Positions 1-6,769 are shown, counted from the first letter of the stretch. The stretch is 7,782 nucleotides of DNA from Candidatus Faecivivens stercoripullorum (GCA_018715285.1 DVLW01000024.1:1-7782); one strand, 5' to 3'. Numbers and translations are program-made. The notes: generated by a model from the sequence alone, not told the origin.

Positions 1-2303
1 TTCCAATGCGGCGGACAAAGCATCCTGTATCCCGCAGTCAGATACCGGTCATCCAGCAGCAATACCACGCCACGGTCTACAGCTGTCCGGATTACCCGTC
101 CAGCTGCCTGCAAAACCCGGTTCATTCCGGGAAAACGATAGGCATAATCAAAACCCGAACCAAATCGGTTTTCCATATATTCCCGCAGTTTTTCCTGTCT
201 CGGGCTGACCATCGGCAACCCGACGCCGACTACCGCCGTACCGATCAGCCGTTCACCGGTCAGGTCGATTCCCTCGCCAAATACGCCGCCCATTACACCA
301 AATCCCAACAGTGTCCTGTCAGGTGTCTCTGAAAAATGGGACAGAAATTCTTCACGGGCAGCATCATCCATTCCCGGCTGCTGAACAAGAGTGACAATCT
401 CCGGATGCGCCTCTTCAAACAGTTCAAGTACCATCGTCAGATAGGCGTAACTGGGAAAATATACCATATAGTTTCCCGTTTTTCCCGCAGTCATCGCATA
501 AAGGTACTCTGCGACTACCGGTGCACTTTTCTCACGGTCACGATATTTTGTACTGACATCCCCGGCAATATATAATCCCAGATTATGCCGTGGAAATGGA
601 CTCGGCAGAGAAACACACCTTGCTTCTCCACAGCCGCAGACATCCCGGTAAAACCCAGGCGGTGAAAGAGTTGCGGAAAACAGCACGCCGCCGCGCCCCA
701 GTGAAAAACAGTCCGACAGAAAATCCGACGGGTCAAGGCACAAAAGGGTAATTTCAGTGTCCCTTCCATATGCGGAAGCCTGCGTAATATAATGGCTGTC
801 GTATCCATCCGCAACACGCAGAAAATCCATTACCAGAAAATACAGATTCAGTACTGCATCATGTTCTTCCCCTTCCCGGTTTTTATCCAGAAACTCCTGA
901 AACGGTCCGGGCATCTCCGTAAGCTGGGCAATAAAACTCTCGGACGGTGCATCCTGAAAAAAGGTCCTGTTTTCCTCTTCGTCGGCAATCTCACGCAGGC
1001 GGTCAAATGAACGTTCCATCTCCCGCATCAGCTTTTTGACCTTCGGCTTTTTCCGGCCAAAAACCGCTGCTGCCTCTGAAAAATCCGACCGCCTCAGGGA
1101 TGCAGAATACATATCCCGTGCACGGTCTGGCAGATTATGTGCCTCATCCACCAAAAACAGGTAATCGCCGCCGCTCTCAAAAAATCGCCGGAGTGAAACT
1201 TTCGGGTCGAATAGATAGTTATAATCTCCGACAATCAAATCACACCACAAGGACAAGTCCAGCTGGAACTCAAACGGACACAGGGTATGTTCCTTTGCAA
1301 GTCGTTCGATCTCTTCCCGGGTAAAACTGTCCTGTTCAAGCGCCGCCGCAATTCCAGCCCGCAGACGGTCATAATAGCCGTTTGCATACGGGCAGTCTTC
1401 CGGTGTACAGCTGCGCTGTTCCAGAAAACAGAGTTTCTCCTTGGAGGTCAGTGTCAGATTTTTCAATCTGAGCGGGCTGTCTGTTCCACTGCGCAGAATA
1501 CCGACGGCCTTTTCTGCCGAATAAGCAGCCGTCCCGCGTGCAGTCAGATAAAACACCCGGTCGCCGTATCCTTCACCCATCGCCTTGAGTGCCGGAAAGA
1601 TACTGCTCATCGATTTACCCGTTCCGGTCGGCGCCTGACAGAGCAGAATCCGTCCATCCCGGAAAGTCCGGAAAATCTCACCTGCCATCTCCCGCTGACC
1701 AGGCCGGTAACGTTCAAATGGAAAGACCAGCTGCGACAGTGACGCGGTCCGTTCCCGCCGCCAGTCATCCTCACGTTTTGCCCAGGGCGAATACTGCCGG
1801 AGAAGCTCTGACAGGTAGTTTTCAAGCCAGGCAGCATCCTCTTCTTCGGTGTAAATAACCGTCTGCTGCAAGTCAATCCGGAAATAGGTCAGCTGTACCC
1901 GCACCCGTGAAAGCACTTCCAATTCACACAAAAGCGCTGCATATATCCTTGCCTGTGCCCAATGCTCCGGGCAGCTGTCCTGTAAAACCTCACCTTCTAC
2001 CGTTTTGATCTCGTCAATCGTCCGAATACCATCCGGTGAGGTAAAAATGCCGTCTGCACGACCGTCAATCAGATAACAAAGCCCGTCCAGTTTCCGTTCT
2101 CCCTTGAGGTAGACTTCACTTTGATAATCGCTGCCTTCCTGTTTTTTACAGGCGGCCTGTAACCGCCGGTGAATCCGCGCGCCTTCCTGGGCACGCATTA
2201 CACCACCATGCCGGCTGTCTATACTGCCGCTTCGGAGCAGAAATTCCGCCAGCTCACGGGCAGACAACTTTACAACAGAGCTTTCCTGCGGATTACTGGA
2301 CAT
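1..2303 (-). CDS. Fused PD-(D/E)XK nuclease and XPD/DinG-type Fe-S DNA helicase (C-terminus cut by window edge)
   Basis: The minus strand is open from an ATG at 2303 to the left edge, giving 767 residues with no stop. Residues 1-130 carry a RecB/Cas4-like nuclease signature: His45, Asp84 (GRADG), Glu98-x-Lys100 (DEIKT) and the QxxxY motif Gln117-Tyr121. Residues about 200-767 are a superfamily 2 helicase of the Rad3/XPD/DinG group: Walker A QAPTGTGKS at 223-231 (Lys230), DEAH at 386-389, LFSATLSPP, GEGIDL, and motif VI QAAGRVIR at 732-739. Cysteines 292, 299, 304 and 342 lie between Walker A and DEAH, where XPD-type helicases hold a 4Fe-4S cluster. ATP-driven 5'-3' unwinding coupled to DNA cleavage in repair is inferred from the families. 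The start is supported by AAAGGTGG just upstream. Only a short C-terminal tail seems missing. It is divergent from the ribonuclease gene; I found no convincing minus-strand promoter. The architecture is clear, the exact role is not. Confidence 0.93.
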   Translation of the reverse strand, partial: MSSNPQESSVVKLSARELAEFLLRSGSIDSRHGGVMRAQEGARIHRRLQAACKKQEGSDYQSEVYLKGERKLDGLCYLIDGRADGIFTSPDGIRTIDEIKTVEGEVLQDSCPEHWAQARIYAALLCELEVLSRVRVQLTYFRIDLQQTVIYTEEEDAAWLENYLSELLRQYSPWAKREDDWRRERTASLSQLVFPFERYRPGQREMAGEIFRTFRDGRILLCQAPTGTGKSMSSIFPALKAMGEGYGDRVFYLTARGTAAYSAEKAVGILRSGTDSPLRLKNLTLTSKEKLCFLEQRSCTPEDCPYANGYYDRLRAGIAAALEQDSFTREEIERLAKEHTLCPFEFQLDLSLWCDLIVGDYNYLFDPKVSLRRFFESGGDYLFLVDEAHNLPDRARDMYSASLRRSDFSEAAAVFGRKKPKVKKLMREMERSFDRLREIADEEENRTFFQDAPSESFIAQLTEMPGPFQEFLDKNREGEEHDAVLNLYFLVMDFLRVADGYDSHYITQASAYGRDTEITLLCLDPSDFLSDCFSLGRGGVLFSATLSPPGFYRDVCGCGEARCVSLPSPFPRHNLGLYIAGDVSTKYRDREKSAPVVAEYLYAMTAGKTGNYMVYFPSYAYLTMVLELFEEAHPEIVTLVQQPGMDDAAREEFLSHFSETPDRTLLGFGVMGGVFGEGIDLTGERLIGTAVVGVGLPMVSPRQEKLREYMENRFGSGFDYAYRFPGMNRVLQAAGRVIRTAVDRGVVLLLDDRYLTAGYRMLCPPHW

Positions 2304-2336
2304 GCACAGCCCACCTTTCTTATTTTTTTACAAAAA

Positions 2337-2348
2337 AATACATGTATT
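2337..2348. repeat. 12-bp perfect palindrome in divergent promoter region
   Basis: AATACATGTATT is its own reverse complement and does not extend further. It covers the -35 position of the promoter reading toward the ribonuclease gene and lies 34 bp upstream of the helicase start. This placement suits an operator able to control one or both genes, but no regulator is encoded nearby and no known family site is matched with confidence. In AT-rich DNA a short palindrome can arise by chance. Confidence 0.4.
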
Positions 2349-2370
2349 CGCCCGATTTTTATGCTATAAT
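2342..2370 (+). promoter_or_regulatory. Extended -10 promoter of the beta-CASP ribonuclease gene
   Basis: A perfect extended -10 element, TGCTATAAT, has its hexamer at 2365-2370. At the 17-bp spacing the -35 position (2342-2347, ATGTAT) is poor, as is common for extended -10 promoters. Transcription would start near 2377, leaving a leader of about 25 nt that contains the ribosome site. Confidence 0.55.
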
Positions 2371-2402
2371 ATAAACAAGAGAACTTTTCAGGAGGGATCG
2401 TT

Positions 2403-4007
2403 ATGAAACTGACTTTTATCGGAGCAAACCACGAAGTCACCGGCAGCTGCCATTGTCTGGAAGCCTGCGGAAAAAAGATCCTTGTCGATTACGGAATGGA
2501 ACAGGGTATCAATCCCTTTATGAATGCACCTGCTCCATTCTCTCCGGCTGAAACGGATATTGTACTCATCACACATGCCCATATCGACCATACCGGTCTT
2601 TTGCCGCTGCTCTACCGGCAAGGGTTCCGCGGCAAAATCTACGCTACATCGGCAACTACCGAACTGTGCGAAATCATGCTGCGTGACTGCGCCCATATTC
2701 AGGAAGCAGACGCTGAATGGATGACCCGTAAACATAAACGTGCCGGTACCGAACCGGTTGAACCGCTGTTTACCATGGAAGATGCAGACGGTGTGCTCAA
2801 ACTCTTCCGACCCTGTCATTACGGTCAACAGGTCGAGATAGCAAGCGGCATCTCTATTCGTTTTATCGATGCCGGACACCTGCTTGGTTCAGCCAGCATC
2901 GAGGTCTGGCTGGATGAAAACGGCGTTCAGAAAAAGATGGTCTTCTCGGGCGACATCGGCAATCTGAACCAGCCGCTCATCAAAAATCCAACTTATCCTG
3001 AAACCGCCGATTACGTTATCATGGAATCGACCTACGGCGACCGCAGCCATGGACCGAAACCTGATTATGAAAAAAATCTCGCGGCAATTATCGAAGAAAC
3101 CTATGCACGTGGCGGCAACGTCGTCATTCCCTGTTTCGCGGTCGGCCGTACACAGGAGGTTCTTTACTTCCTGCGCAAAATCCACGCCGATAAGATGGCT
3201 AAGGGTTTTGAAAATATGGAAGTCTGGCTGGACTCTCCTCTTGCCATTGAAGCTACCCGTATTTTTGACGAACAGACACGGGAATGTTTTGACGATGAAA
3301 CCCTTGCACTGATGGATGCCGGCATTAACCCGTTACAGTTTGAAGGACTCCGGCTGGCAATTACCTCGGAAGAATCCAAACATATCAATGAAGATCCCGC
3401 TCCAAAGGTCATCCTGTCCGCTTCGGGAATGTGCGATGCAGGCCGTATCCGCCATCATCTCAAGCATAACCTCTGGAGAAGCGACTCGACGGTCGTATTT
3501 GCGGGTTATCAGGCAGTCGGTACCCTTGGTCGAAGCCTGCTGGACGGCGCAAAGGACGTCAAGCTGTTCGGTGAAGAAATCCATGTTTCAGCACGCATCT
3601 GCCGGATTGACGGCATTTCCGGCCACGCTGACCGGGAAGGGCTGCTGCGGTGGATTTCCTCCTTTACCGAAAAACCCCAGAAGGTATTTATCGTTCACGG
3701 CGAAGATCTGACCTCTGATCTTTTTGCATCCACACTGCGCAGCCGTCTCGGACTGGATGCGGAAGCACCCTACAGCGGCTCGGTATTCGATCTGAGCAAA
3801 GGACGCTGGGAAGTCAGAGCACAGCCGCGCAGAGTCGAAAAGCTGGAAAGCAAGGCTTCCAGCCGTGCCAATACTGTCTTTGGACGGCTGGTTGCTGCCG
3901 GTCAGCGGCTGGTTGCGGTCATCAAGCAGAACGAAGGCGTTGCAAACAAAGACCTTGCCAAATTTGCCGACCAGATCAACGCACTCTGTGACAAATGGCA
4001 GCGGTAA
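2403..4007 (+). CDS. Beta-CASP metallo-beta-lactamase-fold ribonuclease
   Basis: This 534-residue cytoplasmic protein belongs to the CPSF73/YSH1-like beta-CASP group, zinc-dependent RNases that act as endonucleases and sometimes also as 5' exonucleases. Visible metal-ligand motifs are Asp29 (DYG), H58-A-H60-I-D62-H63, His159 (GHLLGS) and Asp184 (SGDIGN). The beta-CASP insert follows: motif A Glu208 (ESTYGDR), PCFAVGRTQEVL, SASGMCDAGRIRHHL with His351/352 (motif B), and motif C His408 (SGHAD). His432 (VHGED) completes the RNA-specificity domain. Residues about 465-534 form a helical, basic tail beyond the roughly 430-residue minimal bacterial enzyme. The start is fixed by AGGAGG at 2390-2395, 7 nt before ATG. 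It ends in tandem TAA codons and has no operon partner: the helicase gene diverges upstream and the phosphatase gene converges downstream. General RNA decay or processing is likely; the specific RNA target is unknown. It is distinct from RNase J in its motif spacing and KEN-like ESTYGD block. Confidence 0.93.
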   Translation: MKLTFIGANHEVTGSCHCLEACGKKILVDYGMEQGINPFMNAPAPFSPAETDIVLITHAHIDHTGLLPLLYRQGFRGKIYATSATTELCEIMLRDCAHIQEADAEWMTRKHKRAGTEPVEPLFTMEDADGVLKLFRPCHYGQQVEIASGISIRFIDAGHLLGSASIEVWLDENGVQKKMVFSGDIGNLNQPLIKNPTYPETADYVIMESTYGDRSHGPKPDYEKNLAAIIEETYARGGNVVIPCFAVGRTQEVLYFLRKIHADKMAKGFENMEVWLDSPLAIEATRIFDEQTRECFDDETLALMDAGINPLQFEGLRLAITSEESKHINEDPAPKVILSASGMCDAGRIRHHLKHNLWRSDSTVVFAGYQAVGTLGRSLLDGAKDVKLFGEEIHVSARICRIDGISGHADREGLLRWISSFTEKPQKVFIVHGEDLTSDLFASTLRSRLGLDAEAPYSGSVFDLSKGRWEVRAQPRRVEKLESKASSRANTVFGRLVAAGQRLVAVIKQNEGVANKDLAKFADQINALCDKWQR

Positions 4008-4030
4008 TAATCTCAGATTACCTGATTATT
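4003..4030. repeat. Overlapping short inverted repeats across the convergent gene junction
   Basis: The 18-bp gap and the adjoining stop codons hold three mutually exclusive dyads: GGTAAT (4003-4008) with ATTACC (4017-4022); TAATCT-C-AGATTA (4008-4020); and AATAATC (4006-4012) with GATTATT (4024-4030). None has a GC-rich stem with a following T-run on either strand, so I do not call a canonical terminator here. Confidence 0.35.
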
Positions 4031-4793
4031 TCAGCTGCAAAAACTCCTGCAATGCGGTATGGGTTCCAGCCATAATCGATGTTTTGACATTGAGATCGGC
4101 GGGTGCACCGTCCATTGTCATCAGTTTGCCGCCTGCTTCCCGCAGGATGCAGCTTGCAGCGGCATAATCCCAGGGCGAAAGGATGCATTCAAAAAACAGT
4201 ACGTTGCGGTTTGCAGCAACGTAACAGATATCCAGTGCGGCACTTCCCTGACGGCGTAAGTCCATTGTATGGGGCAGCAGTTTTTTAAGAAGATCAAAGG
4301 TCGCATCGGTGTACTCAGGATTGTAGGGAGAAGTTCCAAAGCAGACAACGCCATCTTTCAAACCACGTTCCCTGATTTGCAGGCGCTTTCCGTTCAGGAA
4401 AGCGCCTTTTCCTTTTTCTGCCCAGTACATCTCGTCCCGGAAAGGATTGTAAACTACACCCATCACAACTTCCCCATCAAGAGCCAGCCCAACCGAAACC
4501 GCACTCATCTGATAACCGCAGATAAAGTTGGTGGTGCCGTCAATCGGGTCGACAACAAAGGTATATCCTTTTCCAGCCTTGATCTGGCAGTCTTCTTCCT
4601 CTCCCAGAAAAGCCGCATCCGGCAGCAGTTCAGCCAGTTCTTTACGCAGAAAGCGCTGTACAGCCACGTCATAAACCGTTACAAAATTGGCGTGTCCTTC
4701 CTTGGCAGTGATATCCGACTCTGCGACCGATGCATCCAGCATAATTGCACCCGCACGGCGAACAATACTTTTGAGTTGCTCCAGCATAATCAT
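4026..4793 (-). CDS. Inositol monophosphatase family phosphatase
   Basis: A 255-residue soluble protein of the Mg2+-dependent, Li+-sensitive phosphatase superfamily, near the usual family length of 260-270. Metal ligands are in place: Glu65 (GEEED), Asp82-Pro-Ile-Asp85-Gly-Thr (DPIDGTTNF, the family signature), and Asp209 in SPWDYAAA. The GAFLNGKRL stretch is also typical. Substrates in this superfamily include myo-inositol 1-phosphate, fructose 1,6-bisphosphate and 3'-phosphoadenosine 5'-phosphate; the sequence does not let me choose. The ATG at 4793 is preceded by AAAGG with 5 nt spacing; the ATG at 4787 (codon 3) is an alternative with 11 nt spacing. It has its own promoter, downstream of the PAP2 gene's terminator, so it is probably transcribed alone. 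Its 3' end faces the ribonuclease gene. An 11-bp perfect hairpin lies inside the coding region (separate entry). Confidence 0.92.
   Translation of the reverse strand: MIMLEQLKSIVRRAGAIMLDASVAESDITAKEGHANFVTVYDVAVQRFLRKELAELLPDAAFLGEEEDCQIKAGKGYTFVVDPIDGTTNFICGYQMSAVSVGLALDGEVVMGVVYNPFRDEMYWAEKGKGAFLNGKRLQIRERGLKDGVVCFGTSPYNPEYTDATFDLLKKLLPHTMDLRRQGSAALDICYVAANRNVLFFECILSPWDYAAASCILREAGGKLMTMDGAPADLNVKTSIMAGTHTALQEFLQLK
4381..4415 (+). terminator. Terminator-like hairpin, antisense inside the phosphatase gene
   Basis: On the plus strand AGGCGCTTTCC (4381-4391) pairs perfectly with GGAAAGCGCCT (4397-4407) around a 5-nt loop, followed by TTTTCCTTTTT to 4415 or just beyond. This is the form of an intrinsic terminator for plus-strand RNA, and it lies 374 nt past the ribonuclease stop, where no better terminator is seen. 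It also encodes the conserved GAFLNGKRL segment of the phosphatase, so the hairpin could be a by-product of coding constraint. The T-run is interrupted by CC. Confidence 0.45.
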
Positions 4794-4837
4794 TACTTCC
4801 TTTCAGGCAGTCTAAAATTTTCTACAGGTACTGTTTC

Positions 4838-4866
4838 AGTATACCACACCGGTAATCGGGATGCAA
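4838..4866 (-). promoter_or_regulatory. Promoter of the inositol monophosphatase family gene
   Basis: Read on the minus strand, an extended -10 element TGGTATACT has its hexamer at 4838-4843, with TTGCAT at the -35 position (4861-4866) and a 17-bp spacer. It lies about 45 bp upstream of the start codon and downstream of the PAP2 terminator, giving this gene independent transcription. Confidence 0.55.
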
Positions 4867-4895
4867 ACCCCAACCGGCTTTATATACACAGACAC

Positions 4896-4929
4896 AAAAA
4901 ATCCTCTCCGCTTTTGGCAGAGAGGATTT
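4896..4929 (-). terminator. Intrinsic terminator after the PAP2 gene
   Basis: On the minus strand AAATCCTCTC (from 4929 to 4920) pairs with GAGAGGATTT (from 4908 to 4899), a 10-bp perfect stem that continues past one mismatch into two further GC pairs. The 3' arm runs into a six-T tract (4901-4896). It begins 4 nt beyond the PAP2 stop codon. This closes the glycosyltransferase-PAP2 unit. Confidence 0.85.
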
Positions 4930-4933
4930 GACA

Positions 4934-5602
4934 TTACAGAAGTCCGCGAATCGGTGTCTTGACCGCACCGCGGCGCCAGTTGCAGTGATAAGTCCAATGG
5001 TACATAATGACTGCAAGCGCTGTTCCGCAGAACAGGTCGATAACCGAATGCTGTTTCAAAAAGACGGTTGCCAGACAAATCAGTACCGACAGAACAATCA
5101 GAAATGCTTTCAGCAGCCGTTTCCCGACAAACCGCGGTGAACGCATCACCGACATCAGAACACCAAGGGTGGCAAATACATGAATCGACGGGCAGACATT
5201 GGTTGCGGTGTCAACCTGACGCAGCATGATGACCAGCTGAGAGCAGATATCATGCCCGGTAATCATCTCCCGCAGATGGATACCATTCGGAACCACCGCG
5301 TAAATCGCAAGGCAGATGGTCATACCGGTAAAAAGCATGAAGCAAAGATCGAGAAACTCTTCCTTGCTGGTAAACATGAAGTACCCGATTACCGCAGGCA
5401 CCAGTAAGAACCATGCAAAATACGGAATGATAAACAGAGAGTTGAACGGAATCAGATCATCCAGCGGACAACGTACAATAACGACCGGACGCAGGTACTG
5501 TTCCTCCAGCGTAAAGACCGTCATGTAAAAGAAGAAATACAACAGGACAAAACAGTAATTATGACTTTGGGTCCAGTCACGGACAGTGCGGATCAGCCGC
5601 AT
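4934..5602 (-). CDS. PAP2-family integral membrane phosphatase/phosphotransferase (AUR1/SMS-like)
   Basis: I place the start at the ATG at 5602, giving 222 residues. It is preceded by AAGGAG (5612-5617) with 9 nt spacing, and the longer open frame upstream would run into the glycosyltransferase gene. About six membrane segments are seen (near residues 17-32, 56-77, 83-103, 141-153, 161-178, 188-203). Catalytic motifs of the PAP2 fold are present in a variant form: CPSIH (Pro138-His141) in place of PSGH, and KQHSVID with His185 and Asp189. A clear KxxxxxxRP motif 1 is absent; the segment PLDDLIPF (46-53) follows the first membrane helix instead. That pattern resembles the inositol-phosphorylceramide/sphingomyelin synthase-like branch more than undecaprenyl-diphosphatase. 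Hydrolysis or transfer of a lipid phosphate head group is inferred. It starts 43 nt after the glycosyltransferase stop, so the two are co-transcribed. Confidence 0.85.
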   Translation of the reverse strand: MRLIRTVRDWTQSHNYCFVLLYFFFYMTVFTLEEQYLRPVVIVRCPLDDLIPFNSLFIIPYFAWFLLVPAVIGYFMFTSKEEFLDLCFMLFTGMTICLAIYAVVPNGIHLREMITGHDICSQLVIMLRQVDTATNVCPSIHVFATLGVLMSVMRSPRFVGKRLLKAFLIVLSVLICLATVFLKQHSVIDLFCGTALAVIMYHWTYHCNWRRGAVKTPIRGLL

Positions 5603-5645
5603 AAACTCAAACTCCTTTTTCAAAAGACAATTGCAGAATATGTAC

Positions 5646-6668
5646 TCAGTTAAAGGCGACAACCTTATGAGCAAAACGATAGCAGAAAATGGAAAGACGT
5701 CTTCCGACCTTTCCGGGGAAGTTGACAAACGAAGCCAGTGAAAAATACCGGATTCGCCGTGCAATTGCCGGATTGATCGACTGGGCATATGCCCACATCT
5801 TTTTGACCTCATCCTCCGCTTCGTCCGTCATGTTCAGCCGGGTGAAGATGGAGGCAATCGTCATCATCAGCACCAGTTCATGATACATATAACGGGCAAG
5901 TTTGGGATTTTCCTTTTTCAGTTTGACAAGATCATGTGATGCAAAGATTTCCTTGCTGACCAGCATCTGGTGGCTCCAGCGTTTGACCATTGTCGCCTCA
6001 GCAACCGACTGTCCTTCACGCCCGATCAGATAACGGTAAAAATCAGCGTTCAGGTACAGAACCTTTTTGGTCAGCGGCAGCGGATCATACACAAACAGGT
6101 TATCTTCATAAAAGATATGTTTGGGAAGTACCCGTCCGCACTGGTGCAGAATCTCGGTCCGGTAAATCGCAGAATGCAGCGTCAGATACTGTGATGCGCC
6201 AAAATGCTTTGTCTCATCCCAGCTGACCAGCTTTCCATCCGGGAAAACATTTTTGTAGCAGATGGTTTGAGTCGTACCCGTCTCAGAATACTCATACACA
6301 TAGTTGCAGACAATCAGATCTGCCAGTTTTTCAGGTGCATCCATTTCCCGAATTGCATTCAGTACACGGACAAGTGCCTTTTCATTGACCCAGTCGTCCG
6401 AATCCACAACCTTGAAAAACTTACCGGTCGCATGTGCAAGGCCCTGATTGATGCCCTCGCCGTGACCGCCGTTTTCCTGATGGATAGCCCGGCAGATTCC
6501 GGGATAATCCCGTTCATATATGTCAGCGATCACACCCGTATCATCCTTTGAGCCATCGTCAATGATCAGAATCTCGACCTCGTCCCCACCTTTTAACAGG
6601 CTGTCGATACATTTGCTCATATATCCGGCCGAATTGTAGCAGGGGACGGTGAAGGTTATCAGTTTCAT
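5646..6668 (-). CDS. Family 2 glycosyltransferase
   Basis: A 340-residue GT-A fold inverting glycosyltransferase. The N-terminus has the nucleotide-sugar binding hallmarks: TVPCYN (7-12), IIDDGSKDDT (35-44, Asp37/Asp38), NGGHGEGINQGL, and the metal-binding DSD at 89-91 in DSDDW. Glu188-Asp189 in FYEDN fits the catalytic base region. The C-terminal third is helical and basic (KVGRR) with no clear membrane segment, so it probably works at the inner face of the membrane on a lipid-linked or surface acceptor. Donor and acceptor cannot be read from sequence. The start at 6668 has AAAAAGGA upstream with about 8 nt spacing. It is the first gene of a unit with the PAP2 gene, driven by a near-ideal promoter, and is divergent from glf, which suggests a surface glycan locus. 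Confidence 0.92.
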   Translation of the reverse strand: MKLITFTVPCYNSAGYMSKCIDSLLKGGDEVEILIIDDGSKDDTGVIADIYERDYPGICRAIHQENGGHGEGINQGLAHATGKFFKVVDSDDWVNEKALVRVLNAIREMDAPEKLADLIVCNYVYEYSETGTTQTICYKNVFPDGKLVSWDETKHFGASQYLTLHSAIYRTEILHQCGRVLPKHIFYEDNLFVYDPLPLTKKVLYLNADFYRYLIGREGQSVAEATMVKRWSHQMLVSKEIFASHDLVKLKKENPKLARYMYHELVLMMTIASIFTRLNMTDEAEDEVKKMWAYAQSINPAIARRIRYFSLASFVNFPGKVGRRLSIFCYRFAHKVVAFN

Positions 6669-6705
6669 TTATTACATCCTTTTTTTCATACTCCTATAAA
6701 GTCTG

Positions 6706-6727
6706 GGCAGGTTTGGCGCCACCTGCC
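6706..6727 (-). repeat. Stem-loop in the glycosyltransferase mRNA leader
   Basis: GGCAGGT (6706-6712) and ACCTGCC (6721-6727) are perfect inverted repeats around an 8-nt loop that itself overlaps the palindrome TGGCGCCA. They lie about 10 nt into the predicted transcript and 38 nt or more before the start codon. No T-run follows, so this is not a terminator; transcript stabilisation or a protein site is possible. Confidence 0.45.
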
Positions 6728-6741
6728 GACCTATATCCACT

Positions 6742-6769
6742 ATTATAGCTATTCCGTTTGGTTTGTCAA
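6742..6769 (-). promoter_or_regulatory. Strong sigma-A promoter of the glycosyltransferase-PAP2 unit
   Basis: On the minus strand a perfect -35 TTGACA (6764-6769) and a perfect -10 TATAAT (6742-6747) are separated by 16 bp. Transcription should start near 6735, giving a leader of about 67 nt. The promoter points away from glf. An 8-bp inverted repeat is centred on the -35 box (separate entry). Confidence 0.85.

Noticed and set aside
1..2100. Plus-strand and short minus-strand open frames of 66-151 codons across the left third
   Set aside because: They lie opposite or out of frame with the continuous helicase frame, resemble no family, and lack ribosome sites.
1..2303. Cas4 or another CRISPR-linked gene
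   Set aside because: The nuclease half has RecB-type residues but no Cas4 cysteine pattern, it is fused to a DinG-like helicase, and no repeat-spacer array or cas gene is in the window.
2388..2879. A 163-codon minus-strand frame opposite the ribonuclease gene
   Set aside because: It is antisense to the HxHxDH-coding part of a well-supported gene, and no protein family is recognised in it.
3842..3863. Inverted repeat GCTGGAA/TTCCAGC in the ribonuclease C-terminal coding region
   Set aside because: Short, with a bulge, no T-tract, and inside coding sequence; probably a by-product of the codons for LESKASSRA.
4269..4931. A 220-codon plus-strand frame opposite the phosphatase gene
   Set aside because: It is antisense to the DPIDGT-containing gene and its translation shows no domain.
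5603..5812. N-terminal extension of the PAP2 reading frame up to an ATG at 5812
   Set aside because: It would overlap the glycosyltransferase gene by 167 bp, its translation is not membrane-protein-like, and the ATG at 5602 has its own good ribosome site.
6672..6689. Five-codon leader ORF (MKKRM) just before the glycosyltransferase start, preceded by AGGAG
   Set aside because: The AGGAG lies only 1 nt from its ATG, and its purine run is better explained as the ribosome site of the glycosyltransferase gene. It ends at tandem TAA codons immediately before the true start.
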